Source: Fidelibacterota bacterium (GTDB lineage: Bacteria; Fidelibacterota; Marinisomatia; Marinisomatales; UBA1611). From it: a DNA stretch of 14,751 nucleotides. The notes beneath the pieces were generated by a model, which worked only from the letters and a program-made list of their open reading frames with translations, searched no databases and had not been told where the DNA came from. Position 1 is the stretch's first letter. Every line of letters begins with the position of its first letter. The stretch is taken from the NCBI GenBank assembly GCA_012964275.1, contig DTUG01000087.1:1-14751 (forward strand). Direction: 5' to 3'. Both the position numbers and the translations under genes were made by a program. This document shows positions 14,552-14,751 of the stretch, one piece after another.

Positions 14552-14751
14552 CTAATAATCCATATCCATTCCACCGCCACCTTCGCCGCGTCCAAAATTC
14601 TTACGACCCCATTTCTTTTTCTGCTGTTTCCCAAAATTATATCTCAAATTAATGGATGTGGTGCGTCGGCCGCGCTTCCGCTCAGCATACATTACTTGGG
14701 TGTACTCGGCGTAGTCTTGTTCAGTATTAATAATAAATTTTCGATTATTAA
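14552..14751 (-). CDS. C-terminal end of an outer-membrane beta-barrel protein (TonB-dependent-receptor-like), truncated by the window edge
   Basis: Only the last ~66 codons are present on the minus strand, ending in TAG at 14554-14552. The segment EQDYAEYTQVMYAERKRG resembles a late barrel strand and loop. TTSINLRYNFGK fits the final amphipathic strand, which ends in an aromatic residue as outer-membrane barrels do. A positively charged then Gly-rich tail follows (QQKKKWGRK, FGRGEGGGG, MDMDY). Such a tail after the last strand occurs in the outer-membrane beta-barrel/TonB-dependent receptor families of Bacteroidota and relatives. The plug domain and any TonB box would lie outside the window, so the transported substrate and even TonB dependence are unproven. 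The lipase gene begins 41 bases downstream on the same strand. Confidence 0.6.
   Translation of the reverse strand, partial: NNRKFIINTEQDYAEYTQVMYAERKRGRRTTSINLRYNFGKQQKKKWGRKNFGRGEGGGGMDMDY

Noticed and set aside
1..14751. CRISPR arrays, tRNA/rRNA genes, transposases, phage genes, toxin-antitoxin pairs
   Set aside because: No repeats with regular spacing, no RNA gene signatures and no mobile-element proteins were seen. The block is housekeeping in character.

Overview
The window is a gene-dense bacterial chromosome segment with two blocks that face each other. A plus-strand run of twelve genes (positions 1-12625) meets a minus-strand run of three genes (12640-14751), with only 14 bases between them. 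Kdo synthesis, Lpt lipopolysaccharide export and an outer-membrane beta-barrel receptor all point to a diderm with LPS. Three features suggest the Fibrobacterota-Chlorobiota-Bacteroidota superphylum: a lipoprotein form of LptC, a receptor barrel with a Gly-rich C-terminal tail, and a large secreted M14 peptidase with an amidotransferase-like C-terminal part. A marine Marinimicrobia (SAR406)-like bacterium is my best guess. This rests on protein character only and is not proven.

Plus strand, in order: the 3' part of pyrG (CTP synthase), kdsA, kdsC, lptC, lptB, rpoN, hflK, hflC, hslV, hslU, argF, and a secreted M14 zinc carboxypeptidase-like protein. Every junction is an overlap or a gap of at most 15 bases. 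Seven are stop/start overlaps (TTGA, ATGA, TGATG or TAATG), so the block reads as one long, translationally coupled transcription unit, although internal promoters cannot be excluded. The first part is envelope-centred: PyrG supplies the CTP used to activate Kdo, KdsA and KdsC make Kdo, and LptC and LptB belong to the LPS exporter. Sigma-54 follows, as it often does next to lptB. The middle part is protein quality control: the HflK/HflC membrane complex that modulates FtsH, then the HslVU protease. The last two genes are an ornithine carbamoyltransferase and the exported peptidase. The usual cluster members kdsD (between kdsA and kdsC), lptA (between lptC and lptB) and hpf/ptsN (after rpoN) are absent.

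Minus strand, in transcription order: the last ~66 codons of an outer-membrane beta-barrel (TonB-dependent-receptor-like) protein, a secreted lipase resembling the Geobacillus/Staphylococcus I.5/I.6 lipases, and a CDP-alcohol phosphatidyltransferase. The genes could form a lipid-uptake and phospholipid-synthesis group, but that link is inference.

I found no tRNA, rRNA, CRISPR array, insertion sequence, phage gene or long repeat. No stretch longer than 300 bases lacks a gene; the largest gap is 71 bases. I see no convincing undescribed system. The points most worth checking are the lipase with altered metal sites, the reduced Kdo/Lpt cluster, the hflKC-hslVU coupling, the altered glutaminase oxyanion loop of PyrG, and the argF-peptidase coupling.
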